Both the position numbers and the translations under genes were made by a program. Below, in pieces: positions 17,527-26,269 of a stretch of DNA of 42,144 bases (the stretch's first letter is position 1; each line of letters opens with the position of its first letter). A model generated the notes under the pieces. The model had not been told where the DNA came from. It was given only the letters and a program-made list of their open reading frames with translations, and made no database searches. Source of the stretch: Aliiroseovarius sp. (GTDB lineage Bacteria > Pseudomonadota > Alphaproteobacteria > Rhodobacterales > Rhodobacteraceae); contig NZ_JASBTN010000051.1 of the NCBI RefSeq assembly GCF_030148435.1, positions 1 to 42,144 of the forward strand, read 5' to 3'.

Positions 17527-17877
17527 ATGCGTTACATCCGTTATGCTTTCCTGGCCGCCCTGGCGGTCTGTCTGATTACGGTCGCTCTGGCCAATCGCGG
17601 GGCGGTGACGCTTCAGCTGCTGCCCGAGGGGCTGACAGGGTTCCTGGGCTTTTCCTGGACGATCACCCTGCCGCTGTTCATCATCATCTTCGGCGCGATC
17701 ATTGCCGGCGTGCTGATCGGCTTTGTCTGGGAATGGCTGCGCGAACACAAGCACCGCGCGGAAGGCGCGCGGGCCAAGCGGTCCGCCGCGCAGCTGGAGC
17801 GCGAGGTCAAGGCAATCAAGACGCCCGAGAGCAAGACCGGTGACGATGTTCTGGCGCTTCTCGAGGAAGCGCGGTAA
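17527..17877 (+). CDS. lapA: LapA/DUF1049 domain membrane protein
   Basis: A 116-residue protein with two membrane helices (about residues 5-23 and 44-66) and a cytoplasmic tail predicted as a helix rich in Lys, Arg, Glu and Ala (EHKHRAEGARAKRSAAQLERE). This is the LapA/YciS pattern. In E. coli, LapA works with LapB in control of LpxC and lipopolysaccharide assembly; whether it does so here is inferred, since lapB is not in the window. It starts 10 bases after ihfB and ends 9 bases before trpF, so one operon is likely. Confidence 0.85.
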   Translation: MRYIRYAFLAALAVCLITVALANRGAVTLQLLPEGLTGFLGFSWTITLPLFIIIFGAIIAGVLIGFVWEWLREHKHRAEGARAKRSAAQLEREVKAIKTPESKTGDDVLALLEEAR

Positions 17878-17886
17878 ACCCCGCTC

Positions 17887-18534
17887 ATGGCGGATGTTTC
17901 AGTCAAGATCTGCGGGTTGACCCGCCCGGACCATGTCGCGGCCGCGGCCGGGGCCGGTGCGCGCTATGTCGGTTTCGTGTTCTTTGCGAAAAGCCCGCGC
18001 CATGTGACGGTGGAACAGGCGGCGGCCCTTGCGCTCGACGTGCCGATGGGCGTGGCCAAGGTCGCGCTGACCGTCGACGCGGATGACGCCACGTTGGACG
18101 AGATCACCGCGAAGGTGCCCTTCGACATGTTGCAGCTGCACGGGCGCGAGAGCCCGGAACGCGTGGCCGAGGTCAAGGCGCGCTACGGCCTGCCGGTAAT
18201 GAAGGCGGTGGGCGTTGCGGAACCTGCGGACGTGGCCGCGATCGACACCTACGCGGCGGTTGCCGACCAGGTGCTGGTCGACGCCAAGGCGCCGAAGGGC
18301 GCGGTACTGCCCGGCGGCAACGGGCTGGCCTTCGACTGGACCCTCGTGGCGCGCAAATACTGGCCCTGTCCCTGGATGCTGGCCGGCGGGCTCACCCCCG
18401 ACAACGTGGCCGAGGCGATCCGGCGCACCGGCGCGCGGCAGGTCGATGTGAGTTCAGGCGTGGAAAGCGCGCCGGGTGAAAAGGACGCCGATCTGATCGC
18501 GCGGTTCGTGGCGGCGGCACAGGCTGCGCGATGA
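17887..18534 (+). CDS. trpF: Phosphoribosylanthranilate isomerase
   Basis: A 215-residue TIM-barrel enzyme that converts N-(5-phosphoribosyl)anthranilate to CdRP in tryptophan synthesis. The general base C9 lies in [10 protein letters not shown] and the general acid D132 in [11 protein letters not shown]. The phosphate loop is near AGGLTPDNV and [14 protein letters not shown]. It stands apart from trpE/G/D/C, as usual in alphaproteobacteria, with trpB just downstream. Confidence 0.95.
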   Translation: MADVSVKICGLTRPDHVAAAAGAGARYVGFVFFAKSPRHVTVEQAAALALDVPMGVAKVALTVDADDATLDEITAKVPFDMLQLHGRESPERVAEVKARYGLPVMKAVGVAEPADVAAIDTYAAVADQVLVDAKAPKGAVLPGGNGLAFDWTLVARKYWPCPWMLAGGLTPDNVAEAIRRTGARQVDVSSGVESAPGEKDADLIARFVAAAQAAR

Positions 18535-18592
18535 CACCGCCACGCCGAGCCCGCGCCGCCCCGGCGATGCCCCTATCCGATCCGGGGTTCCC

Positions 18593-18934
18593 ATGATGCG
18601 ATTCATGCTGGTTGTCCTGGCCCTGACGCTGGCCGGCGCCTTTGTCACCAAACCTTCAGGGGCGGATGTCGACCGTATGTTGCGCGAACGAATCGCGGCC
18701 GAGATCGACCGCGGTGCGGGGCTTGATCCCAATGACCCGGCAGCGCAGATCGCGCTGGGTCTGTGTCGGGTGAACCAGGCCGCCTGTGTCGACCTCCTGC
18801 GCCAGGTCCTGCGCGTGGACTATGAGGACGAGCTGTTCTACGCCCGGATCGAGGCCGATCTGCCGGGCAGGGGCAAGCGGACCTGTATCGGCGCCTTTAC
18901 CCGGGTGGTCTGCCCGGGCTTCCTGAACGACTGA
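18593..18934 (+). CDS. Small exported or membrane-anchored protein, unknown function
   Basis: A 113-residue protein starting [23 protein letters not shown]: a hydrophobic N-terminus that looks like a signal sequence or single anchor, followed by an FVTKPS segment reminiscent of DUF4359-type proteins. The rest has three or four cysteines (C in [15 protein letters not shown] and [13 protein letters not shown]), which could form disulfides in the periplasm. It lies between trpF and trpB without overlap. I do not assign a function. Confidence 0.65.
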   Translation: MMRFMLVVLALTLAGAFVTKPSGADVDRMLRERIAAEIDRGAGLDPNDPAAQIALGLCRVNQAACVDLLRQVLRVDYEDELFYARIEADLPGRGKRTCIGAFTRVVCPGFLND

Positions 18935-19034
18935 CCCCGAACAGTCCCGCGCGGGGCCTTTACAGGCTGGCGGAAACGGGGCAGAACCGTCCGGCCCACA
19001 GGCCCCAATGGCCCCTTGGCTGCGAGGACAAGCG

Positions 19035-20264
19035 ATGAACGACCTTTTCAACTCCTTCATGAACGGCCCCGACGAAAAAGGCCGGTTCGGCGATTTCGGC
19101 GGGCGGTTTGTATCCGAAACCCTGATGCCGCTGATCCTGGATCTCGAGGCGGAATACGAAAAGGCCAAGACCGACGACAGTTTCTGGGCCGAGATGGATG
19201 ACCTCTGGACCCATTACGTGGGCCGTCCCTCGCCGCTCTATTTCGCCGAGGGGCTGACCAGGCAACTGGGTGGGGCGAAGATATACCTCAAGCGCGACGA
19301 GCTGAACCACACCGGCGCGCACAAGATCAACAATGTGCTGGGCCAGATCCTTCTGGCGCGTCGCATGGGCAAGACCCGCATCATCGCCGAGACCGGCGCG
19401 GGCCAGCATGGCGTGGCCACCGCAACGGTCTGTGCCAAGTTCGGTTTGAAATGCATCGTCTACATGGGCGCCCATGACGGGGAACGTCAGGCGCCGAACG
19501 TGTTCCGCAAGAAGCTGCTGGGGGCCGAGGTCATTCCCGTAACCAGCGGTCGCGGCACGCTGAAGGACGCGATGAACGACGCGCTGCGCGACTGGGTAAC
19601 GAACGTGCGCGACACGTTCTACTGCATCGGTACGGTTGCGGGCCCGCACCCGTACCCGGCCATTGTGCGCGATTGCCAGGAGATAATGGGCCAGGAACCG
19701 TAGGCGCAGATGCTGTCCGCCGAGGACCGGCTGCCCGACACGGTGATCGCCGCGATCGGCGGCGGGTCGAACGCCATGGGTCTGTTCTTTCCGTTCCTGG
19801 ACGATGAAAGCGTGCGCATCATCGGGGTAGAGGCCGGCGGCAAGGGCGTCAACATGAAGATGGAGCACTGCGCCTCGCTGACCGGCGGTCGCCCCGGCGT
19901 GCTGCACGGCAACCGCACCTACCTGTTGCAGGACGAAGACGGGCAGATCCTCGAAGGCCACTCGATTTCAGCCGGTCTGGACTATCCCGGCATCGGGCCG
20001 GAGCATTCCTGGCTGCATGAGATCGGCCGCGCCGAATATGTCGCGATCACCGATACGGAGGCGCTTGAGGCGTTCCAGCTCTGCTGCACCACCGAGGGCA
20101 TCATCCCGGCGCTCGAACCCTCCCACGCGCTGGCCCATGTCATGAAGATCGCGCCGGAACTGCCCGCCGATCACATCATCTGCATGAACATGTGCGGGCG
20201 CGGCGACAAGGACATCTTTACTGTCGCCAAACACCTCGGCGTCGACATGATCGAAAGCGACTGA
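19035..20264 (+). pseudogene. trpB: Tryptophan synthase beta subunit interrupted by an in-frame TAG
   Basis: The two halves together give a standard 409-residue TrpB, collinear in one frame, with a single TAG at 19701-19703 (codon 223). The PLP lysine K97 is in HTGAHKINN, and the phosphate-binding loop GGGSNAMG is after the stop. The sequence around the stop reads GQEP-TAG-AQML where relatives have GxETK/R-AQML, so a Lys/Arg codon seems changed. Everything after it is intact. Possible explanations are a recent nonsense mutation, a sequencing or assembly error, suppression, or reinitiation at ATG 19710, 6 bases after the stop. TAG is used as a normal stop at 14226-14228 and 34092-34094, which argues against genome-wide recoding. 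Confidence 0.85.
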
Positions 20265-20271
20265 TCGAATG

Positions 20272-20293
20272 GGGCCGGGGAACCGGCCCTTTT
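20272..20293 (+). terminator. Terminator after trpB
   Basis: GGGCCGG (20272-20278) and CCGGCCC (20283-20289) make a 7-base stem with a GGAA tetraloop and a TTTT tail. It lies 7 bases after the trpB stop and 22 bases before the MFS start. Confidence 0.8.
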
Positions 20294-20314
20294 CATTTCG
20301 GCCCGACCCGACAC

Positions 20315-21505
20315 ATGAACATCACCGCGCTCAAACACCGCGATTTCCGGCTCTATTTCCTGGGCAATGCCTTTGCCCTCAATGGGCTGTGGATGCAGCG
20401 GCTGACGGTGGGCTGGCTGGCCTGGGAGATGACCGGCGCGCCCAGTTTCGTGGGGCTGGTGGCCTTCCTCAGCTTTGCGCCTTCGATGATCACCGGACCC
20501 TTCTTCGGCGTGCTGGTGGACCGGGTGCGCGTCAAGCTGGCCGCGCTTGCCACGCAGGGTTCGATGCTTCTGCTGTCCAGCCTGCTGCTTTTGTCCTGGG
20601 TTTTCGGAGTGATCTCGCCGCCTCTGCTGGCCGTGATCTCCTTTGCCCATGGCGTCGTTGCCTCCGCCCACAACCCGGTGCGCATGTCGCTTGCGCCGCG
20701 CCTGGTCCCGCCGCCTGCGGTGCCGTCGGTGGTGGCGCTGGTGGCGATCAATTTCAACATGGCGCGGCTGACCGGCCCGGCGCTGGCGGGGTGGATTATC
20801 GCGACCTGGGGGATCGGCACGGTGATGATCCTGCAGGTGCTGTGCTACCTGCCGTTTCTAGGGGCGCTGAGCGCATTGCGACCGCGTGAAAAGACCCGCC
20901 GGGGACAGAAACCACCCTTCCTCCGGTCGCTTGCGGACGGCATCCGCCACGCCGCCCGGGAGCCACATATTCGCGACGCGATCCTGGCCACCGGCATTTT
21001 CGCCTTCGTCATTCGTGGCGCGCTGGAAATCCTGCCGGTGGTGGCCGATGGCATCTTCTCGAAAGGCCCCGCCGGGCTGGGCGTTCTGACCGCCTGTGCC
21101 GGGGCAGGAGCGCTGGCAGCGGGCTTCATCAAGGCGCTGACCCCGGCCCAGACCGAGGGGCAACTGCCGCGTTGGGCCCTGACGCTCACGCTCATTGGCA
21201 TGGGCGCGGTCATGCTGATGGGGCAGTCCGGCAGCTGGGCGCTGACCCTGGCCATCGTCACCGGGCTTGGGTTCGCCAGTTCGGTGTCGGGCATTTCGAT
21301 GCAGACCACGGTGCAGATGGGGCTGGACGACGACCTGCGCGGCCGGGTGATGAGCCTCTGGGCCATGGTCGGCATCGGCGCGGCCGCGGCCGGGGCAGGG
21401 GCCCTTGGTGTGCTGGTCGAACTGATCGGTTTCCCGGCCACCCTGGGTCTGGCCGGTGGCGCAGGTGTCATGGCCTTGGGCAGCCTGATGCTGCGCCTGC
21501 GTTGA
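20315..21505 (+). CDS. MFS exporter, EntS-like
   Basis: A 396-residue major facilitator with 12 predicted membrane helices. The start MNITALKHRDFRLYFLGNAFALNGLWMQRLTVGWLAWEMT and the loop VDRVRVKLAALATQ between helices 2 and 3 are characteristic of the enterobactin exporter EntS/MFS_3 family. A DLRGRVMSLWAMVGIG segment marks the second half. It likely expels a small molecule from the inner membrane. The substrate cannot be predicted. The terminator sits immediately before it, so it has its own promoter or is read through from trpB. It converges with the lytic transglycosylase gene. Confidence 0.88.
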   Translation: MNITALKHRDFRLYFLGNAFALNGLWMQRLTVGWLAWEMTGAPSFVGLVAFLSFAPSMITGPFFGVLVDRVRVKLAALATQGSMLLLSSLLLLSWVFGVISPPLLAVISFAHGVVASAHNPVRMSLAPRLVPPPAVPSVVALVAINFNMARLTGPALAGWIIATWGIGTVMILQVLCYLPFLGALSALRPREKTRRGQKPPFLRSLADGIRHAAREPHIRDAILATGIFAFVIRGALEILPVVADGIFSKGPAGLGVLTACAGAGALAAGFIKALTPAQTEGQLPRWALTLTLIGMGAVMLMGQSGSWALTLAIVTGLGFASSVSGISMQTTVQMGLDDDLRGRVMSLWAMVGIGAAAAGAGALGVLVELIGFPATLGLAGGAGVMALGSLMLRLR

Positions 21506-21512
21506 CGCCCGG

Positions 21513-22709
21513 CTATTTCAAGGCGTCGAGCAGCGCCAGGGTCGGCACCCCGGTTTCGCGCAGGCCCCGGCTCGCCTCATAGGCGCGGATCGCCGCGCGG
21601 CCCTTCTCGCCGATCACCCCGTCCGGATTGCCCGCGTTGAAACCGGCCGCGTTCAGGTGGCGTTGCAGCTCCATGCGCTGGTCGGTGGTCATGCCCCAGG
21701 GCCTGTCGGGAAAGCCGGACCGGATCGGCCCGCCCCCGGCAATGCGGTCCGACAGGTGCCCGGCCCCGATCACGTAGCTGTCGGCATAGTTGTATCCCTT
21801 CAGAACCTGGAAATTCTCCCAGATCAGGAAGGCCGGTCCGCGTGGTCCGGCGGGCAGGATGACCCCGCCCTTGCCGTGATCCGGCAGCGCCCCGCCACCG
21901 GCCAGGCGCAGGCCCAACCCGGTCCAGTCCTTCCGGCTGCGTTTCAGAACCCGGCCCGTGAGCCCCGGGTCGAACCCGTCCGGCAGGGACACTTCGACAC
22001 CCCAGGGCTGGCCCTTCTGCCACCCCAGCGCCTTCAGGTAGGCCGCCGTCGAGGCCAGGGCGTCGCGCGGATCCTCGCCCCAGATGTCGCGCGACCCGTC
22101 GCCCGTGCCATCCACCGCATGGGCCAGGTAGGTCGAGGGCATGAACTGGGTATGCCCCATCGCGCCCGCATGGCTGCCGATCATCTGGCTGGCCGTGGCC
22201 TGACCCTGCTGGATGATTTTCAGGGCCGCGATCAGCTCGTCCTCGAACCGTCCCGCGCGGCGCCCGTCGAAGGCCAGCGTGGCCAGGACCGAAATGACGG
22301 GCTGCGCGCCGCGAAACCCGCCGAAACTGCTCTCCATGCCCCAGATCGCCACCACGAGCGCACCGGGCACGCCGGTGCGGTTTTCAATCCGTCTCAGCGT
22401 CTGCGCGTGGTTGCGCAGTGCGCGCTGCCCGCCCCTGATCCGCGCCGCCGACGCCGCCGAGGCCAGGTAGTCCTGCATCGGTTTGGCCACCTCTGCCTGA
22501 CGCCGGTCCAGGTCGATCACCTTGGGAAGGTAGCGCGCGTCGGCCAGGGCTCTGTCCAGCGTGGCCCGGCGCAGCCCAGCCTTGCGCGCGCGGCTGCGAA
22601 AGCCGACAAGCCAGGCGTCGAACCCCGCCTGTGCCCAGAGCGGATCGGCCAGGGCCAACCCGGCCCCCGCCAGGCTGCCCACGATCAACTGCCGCCTGTC
22701 TACCCACAT
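21513..22709 (-). CDS. Lytic murein transglycosylase (MltB-like) with peptidoglycan-binding domain
   Basis: A 398-residue periplasmic enzyme that cleaves murein with formation of 1,6-anhydro-muramic ends. The N-terminus (DRRQLIVGSLAGAGLALADPLWAQ) is a signal peptide with a twin-arginine pair, so Tat export is possible. A family 3 SLT (GH103) domain spans about 30-320, with catalytic E126 in WGMESSFGGF and the block GHTQFMPSTY. The C-terminal 60 residues (RMELQRHLNAAGFNAGNPDGVIGEKGRAAIRAYE) are a peptidoglycan-binding type 1 domain. The gene ends 7 bases from the MFS gene's end. Confidence 0.93.
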   Translation of the reverse strand: MWVDRRQLIVGSLAGAGLALADPLWAQAGFDAWLVGFRSRARKAGLRRATLDRALADARYLPKVIDLDRRQAEVAKPMQDYLASAASAARIRGGQRALRNHAQTLRRIENRTGVPGALVVAIWGMESSFGGFRGAQPVISVLATLAFDGRRAGRFEDELIAALKIIQQGQATASQMIGSHAGAMGHTQFMPSTYLAHAVDGTGDGSRDIWGEDPRDALASTAAYLKALGWQKGQPWGVEVSLPDGFDPGLTGRVLKRSRKDWTGLGLRLAGGGALPDHGKGGVILPAGPRGPAFLIWENFQVLKGYNYADSYVIGAGHLSDRIAGGGPIRSGFPDRPWGMTTDQRMELQRHLNAAGFNAGNPDGVIGEKGRAAIRAYEASRGLRETGVPTLALLDALK

Positions 22710-23181
22710 GGCTCGGCCTCCTTCATTGCGCGCAGCTTAGGCAAGATCGCGTTTCGGGGACAGGGGGCGAAGCCGGCCCGCCCGCCGTGAGCAGGGAATT
22801 GCGTGATCCAAACGCCCGTTTTTTCCCGCATCCACGCACACGGGACGAAGCGCGCTGCAAAAAATTTCGCCTTCCTTGCCCGAAAAATTCTTTGTGAACG
22901 ATTTTTTTGACCGGTGTTCGCCCCCCCTTTCGCGCCCCGTCCGGCAGTCCGAAAACCTGCGGAAATCCAGCCCTGCCTGAGGCGCACACAGACTGTGCAC
23001 AGAGGCACAACCCCCTGTCCGAAAAGCCGTTTTTCAAGTGCACAATCCTGTGCAAAATCGCGAACTGCCTGTGAGTTTGAAACCGAAATCGGCGTGCCTA
23101 GTTTGTCTGGTGTCGGGCAGACAGCCCAACGCAAACCACACTCCCACGGGTCATGTGACCCACACAAAAAGGAACTCTGAA
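22710..23181. other. 472-base non-coding region before a small secreted-protein gene
   Basis: It lies upstream of both the lytic transglycosylase gene (reverse) and the 75-residue protein gene (forward). It contains T-rich runs near 22860-22930, the palindrome TGTGCACA (22994-23001) and the inverted repeat TGCACA-ATCC-TGTGCA (23039-23054). The open frames across it lack starts or family matches and I do not call a gene. The related palindromes suggest a binding site for a regulator, or an undetected small RNA. Confidence 0.5.
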
Positions 23182-23409
23182 ATGAAACGCATCATCGCCA
23201 CCTCCGCCCTTGCCGTCGTCACCCTGGCGGGCGCCGCCCAGGCTGCTTCGGTCTCCTCGGCCGACCTGAACGCGATCAGCAACTACGTGCCCAACGGCGT
23301 TGCCGTCGAGACCTTGTCGGAAATCCAGGTACGCACAATTCTGAACGCCATCCACTCAGGCGACAGCGAAGGTGAGAAACGCCAGGCCGTGGGCGCCTTG
23401 CTGAAGTGA
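23182..23409 (+). CDS. Small secreted protein of unknown function
   Basis: A 75-residue protein. AAGGA at 23168-23172 precedes the ATG at 23182. The signal peptide MKRIIATSALAVVTLAGAAQAA is clear, with cleavage after AQA. The mature part of about 54 residues is a Ser/Val/Ile-containing sequence with ISNYVPNGVAVETLSEIQVRTILNAIHSGD and no cysteine. It has no family that I can name. It is flanked by a long regulatory-looking region and a hairpin-forming segment at 23425-23455, so it is probably a separately regulated gene. Confidence 0.75.
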   Translation: MKRIIATSALAVVTLAGAAQAASVSSADLNAISNYVPNGVAVETLSEIQVRTILNAIHSGDSEGEKRQAVGALLK

Positions 23410-23424
23410 CCGCCAGTTACCTCC

Positions 23425-23455
23425 CACCACGCGCCTTTCTCCCGGGCGCGTGGTG
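23425..23455 (+). terminator. Stable hairpin after the small secreted-protein gene
   Basis: CACCACGCGCC (23425-23435) and GGCGCGTGGTG (23445-23455) form an 11-base stem with a 9-base loop. It is followed by AACCC, with no T-run, so it may be an RNA-stabilising element or a weak terminator. Confidence 0.45.
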
Positions 23456-23609
23456 AACCCGGCGGGGCCGCCCGGTCAAGAGGGGCGGTCTGTCGCCTTG
23501 CTGGGGGCTGGCCCCTTGCAGTTTTGACCGGAGAAATTGCCACGCCCAACGCGGGACACGCATCGTTGGTGCAATGGCCCCGGGGCGGGAGCCCACGATC
23601 GGCGAAAAC

Positions 23610-24179
23610 TCAGCCCCCGGCGGGCGCCATCGCCATCAGCGACCGCAGGATCGCCTTGGCGCTGTCCGAGTTCCAATCCGCATCGCCGACCATTCGCGCG
23701 ACTTCCTCCCCTTCGCGGTTCAGCAGCACCGTGGCGGGCAGGCCCAGAACCCCCATGTCACGCGCCAGCTTCTGACGCGGATCCAGCAGGATCGGCAGGG
23801 CCGAGACCCCGGCCTCGTCAAAGAAGGCGCGGATCGCGGGCAGCTTGTTGCGCCCGGTGGCGATGGTCACGACCTGGAAATCCTCGCCGCCCAGTTCCCG
23901 TTGCAGCGCGTCCAGCGCGGGCATTTCCTTGCGGCAGGGGGCACACCAGGTGGCCCAGAAGTTCACCACCACGACCTGGCCCCGATACTCGGCCAGCCTG
24001 TGTTCGCCGCCCTCGGGATCGGTAAACACGGCTGTGCTTGCCGGTTTCGGCGTCGAATGAAAGCGCAGTTTCTGCATCGAACCCTCGCGCAGGGCTTGCA
24101 GGGTGTCGCTCTCGGCCACCGCAGCATTTGCACCCAGCACCAGCGCCGTATAAAGCAGAACGGAACGAATGAACGACAT
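23610..24179 (-). CDS. TlpA-like thioredoxin-fold protein
   Basis: A 189-residue periplasmic or membrane-tethered redox protein. The start at 24179 gives a signal-like N-terminus ([23 protein letters not shown]). The TlpA/ResA fold carries [21 protein letters not shown] with the CxxC active site (WCAPC) and ends with [20 protein letters not shown], where the cis-Pro is present. Likely roles are thiol-disulfide exchange or cytochrome c maturation. It is divergent from argH, with only 21 bases between the two start codons. Confidence 0.9.
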   Translation of the reverse strand: MSFIRSVLLYTALVLGANAAVAESDTLQALREGSMQKLRFHSTPKPASTAVFTDPEGGEHRLAEYRGQVVVVNFWATWCAPCRKEMPALDALQRELGGEDFQVVTIATGRNKLPAIRAFFDEAGVSALPILLDPRQKLARDMGVLGLPATVLLNREGEEVARMVGDADWNSDSAKAILRSLMAMAPAGG

Positions 24180-24200
24180 GTGACCTCCGAAAGAAACGCC

Positions 24201-25610
24201 ATGACTGACACCAAACAAGCCGCAAACGCCCCGTCCAACGCGATGTGGGGCGGCCGTTTCGCCGCCGGACCCGATGCGATCATGGAAGCGATCAACGCCT
24301 CGATCGGGTTCGACAAGCGCATGGCCAGACAGGACATCGAAGGCTCGCGCGCCCATGCGGCCATGCTGGCCGCCCAGGGCATTATCACTGATACCGATGC
24401 GGAAGCGATCCGTGAAGGGCTTCTCACGGTCTTGTCAGAGATCGATAGCGGCAACTTCGCCTTTTCCACCGCTCTGGAAGACATCCACATGAATGTGGAG
24501 GCGCGCCTGAAGGAGGTGATCGGAGAGCCCGCAGGCCGTTTGCACACAGGACGTTCGCGCAATGATCAGGTGGCCACCGACTTCAAATTGTGGGTCCGCG
24601 ATCAGCTCGATGCGGCCATTTCCGGGCTCGAGGCGCTGATCCGCGCCCTGTTGTCGCAGGCCGAGGCCGGGGCCGACTGGGTCATGCCCGGCTTTACCCA
24701 TCTGCAGACCGCCCAGCCCGTGACCTGGGGCCATCACATGATGGCCTATGTCGAGATGTTCGGCCGTGACATGTCGCGTTTCCAGGACGCCCGCAAGCGC
24801 ATGAACGAAAGCCCCCTGGGCGCCGCCGCGCTGGCCGGGACGGGGTTCCCTATCGACCGCCACATGACCGCAAGCGCACTGGGCTTCGACCGCCCCGCCG
24901 CCAACAGTCTCGACGCCGTATCGGATCGCGATTTCGCGCTGGAATTCCTGGGCGCCGCCTCGATCTGCGCCATGCACCTGTCGCGTTTCGCCGAAGAGCT
25001 GGTGGTCTGGTCCTCGGCCCAGTTCCGGTTCGTCGCCCTGTCGGACCGTTTCTCGACCGGGTCGTCGATCATGCCGCAGAAAAAGAACCCCGACGCCGCC
25101 GAGCTGATCCGCGCCAAGGTCGGCCGGATCATGGGCGCCAACGTGGGCCTGATGACCGTGATGAAGGGCCTGCCGCTGGCCTATTCCAAGGACATGCAGG
25201 AGGACAAGGAACAGGTCTTCGACGCCGCCGATTCGCTGATGCTGGCGCTCGCCGCCATGACCGGCATGGTGTCCGACATGCAGGCCAATACCGAAAGCCT
25301 GGAGGCCGCGGCCTCGTCCGGGTTCTCGACCGCCACGGACCTTGCCGACTGGCTGGTGCGCGCGCTGAACATGCCGTTCCGCGACGCCCATCACGTGACC
25401 GGATCCCTGGTCGCCATGGCGGAAGCGAAGGGCTGCGACCTGCCCGACCTGAGCCTCGCCGACATGCAGTCGGTGCACGCCGCCATCACCGATGAGGTCT
25501 TCGGCGTGCTCGGCGTTCACAACTCGGTCGCCTCGCGCACCAGCTACGGCGGCACCGCGCCGTCCGAAGTGCGCAAGCAGGTGGCCCGCTGGCAGGAGGC
25601 GCTGAAATGA
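24201..25610 (+). CDS. argH: Argininosuccinate lyase
   Basis: A 469-residue ArgH that cleaves argininosuccinate to arginine and fumarate. Fumarase/aspartase superfamily blocks are visible: [34 protein letters not shown]-type segment (here [19 protein letters not shown]) and the signature [12 protein letters not shown]. The ATG at 24201 ([20 protein letters not shown]) follows a CGAAAG-type weak ribosome-binding site. It is coupled by a 4-base overlap (ATGA) to a tiny lipoprotein gene and followed by a DUF2834 gene and lysA, a conserved gene order. Confidence 0.97.
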   Translation: MTDTKQAANAPSNAMWGGRFAAGPDAIMEAINASIGFDKRMARQDIEGSRAHAAMLAAQGIITDTDAEAIREGLLTVLSEIDSGNFAFSTALEDIHMNVEARLKEVIGEPAGRLHTGRSRNDQVATDFKLWVRDQLDAAISGLEALIRALLSQAEAGADWVMPGFTHLQTAQPVTWGHHMMAYVEMFGRDMSRFQDARKRMNESPLGAAALAGTGFPIDRHMTASALGFDRPAANSLDAVSDRDFALEFLGAASICAMHLSRFAEELVVWSSAQFRFVALSDRFSTGSSIMPQKKNPDAAELIRAKVGRIMGANVGLMTVMKGLPLAYSKDMQEDKEQVFDAADSLMLALAAMTGMVSDMQANTESLEAAASSGFSTATDLADWLVRALNMPFRDAHHVTGSLVAMAEAKGCDLPDLSLADMQSVHAAITDEVFGVLGVHNSVASRTSYGGTAPSEVRKQVARWQEALK

Positions 25611-25702
25611 TCCGTGCCGTCCTGATCCTGTCCTTCCTGGCGCTGGCGGCCTGCGGCGCGGATGGTGAACCGATCCCGCCCACCGCTGAAGCAGGCCAGT
25701 AA
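25607..25702 (+). CDS. 31-residue lipoprotein, LptM-like
   Basis: ATG at 25607 overlaps the argH stop and the TAA is at 25700-25702. The N-terminus ([20 protein letters not shown]) is a lipoprotein signal with lipobox LAAC, C16 lipidated, followed by a short Pro-rich tail. The pattern Cys-Gly-x-x-Gly...Pro-Pro resembles LptM/YifL, the small lipoprotein that assists LptD assembly in the outer membrane. Related tiny lipoproteins lie between argH and lysA in many proteobacteria. Acceptance is based on signal, context and coupling; function is inferred. Confidence 0.7.
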   Translation: MIRAVLILSFLALAACGADGEPIPPTAEAGQ

Positions 25703-25703
25703 C

Positions 25704-26018
25704 ATGTCGCCGCTGAGGGTTGCCTATCTGGTCCTGGCCCTCGCGGGCGCGGTGCTGCCCGGCCTGTACCTGGTCGAGCATTTCACCACCCAGGGCTGGA
25801 GCGTTCCGGGTCTGATCGAGGCCTGGCGGGTCAACCCGGCGGGCAAGGCAGCGGCCTGGGATCTGCTGATTGCCGGGGTGACGCTCACGCTCTGGATCGG
25901 GGCGGAAACCTGGGTGCGCAGGAACTGGTCCGCGCTCTGGGCCATCCCCGCGACCCTGTTCATCGGGGTGAGCTTCGGGCTGCCGCTGTATCTGTTTCTC
26001 AGGACGCGACCTGTTTAA
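25704..26018 (+). CDS. DUF2834 domain membrane protein
   Basis: A 104-residue protein with three hydrophobic segments (about residues 5-22, 48-66 and 76-98), matching the DUF2834 pattern of small integral membrane proteins (YLVLALAGAVLPGLYLVEHF, WDLLIAGVTLTLWIGAETW). The start ATG is one base after the preceding TAA, so the argH-lipoprotein-DUF2834 genes are one transcript. Function unknown. A 251-base gap with inverted repeats separates it from lysA. Confidence 0.8.
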   Translation: MSPLRVAYLVLALAGAVLPGLYLVEHFTTQGWSVPGLIEAWRVNPAGKAAAWDLLIAGVTLTLWIGAETWVRRNWSALWAIPATLFIGVSFGLPLYLFLRTRPV

Positions 26019-26066
26019 TTCCCATCAAGCGTCAGCGAAGATGACTGTTGGGCACGGCCGCAGGCC

Positions 26067-26196
26067 GGGCCACGCCCGACCCTCCCCACGGGAGGGCGTC
26101 TTGCATCGTTTCAACGAACACTGGCGTTGGAGCCTCTTGCGTCGACCTGCATCACGAAACCGTCCCGAAACGCCCACCCAGGGCCGGGCGTGGCCC
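26067..26196. repeat. Long-range inverted repeat between DUF2834 gene and lysA
   Basis: GGGCCACGCCCG (26067-26078) is the exact reverse complement of CGGGCGTGGCCC (26185-26196). Between them lies a 7-base stem-loop, CCCTCCC (26080-26086) with GGGAGGG (26090-26096). No transposase or gene is visible inside, so it may be a small non-autonomous palindromic element or an RNA structure. Confidence 0.5.
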
Positions 26197-26206
26197 TTAT
26201 CGTTTA

Positions 26207-26234
26207 TTGAAATCCTTCGGCGCTCTGCTATAGC
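26207..26234 (+). promoter_or_regulatory. Putative lysA promoter
   Basis: TTGAAA at 26207-26212 and TATAGC at 26229-26234 are separated by 16 bases, giving a start near 26241 and a leader of about 30 bases before the ATG at 26270. Confidence 0.5.
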
Positions 26235-26269
26235 GCGTTGAACCACAAGACGACAAAGGCCCGCCCCCC

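Noticed and set aside
19035-20264. Genome-wide recoding of TAG as a sense codon to explain trpB
   Set aside because: TAG is the stop of the reverse gene at 14226-14228 and of the FMN-protein gene at 34092-34094, and no other in-frame TAG is seen.
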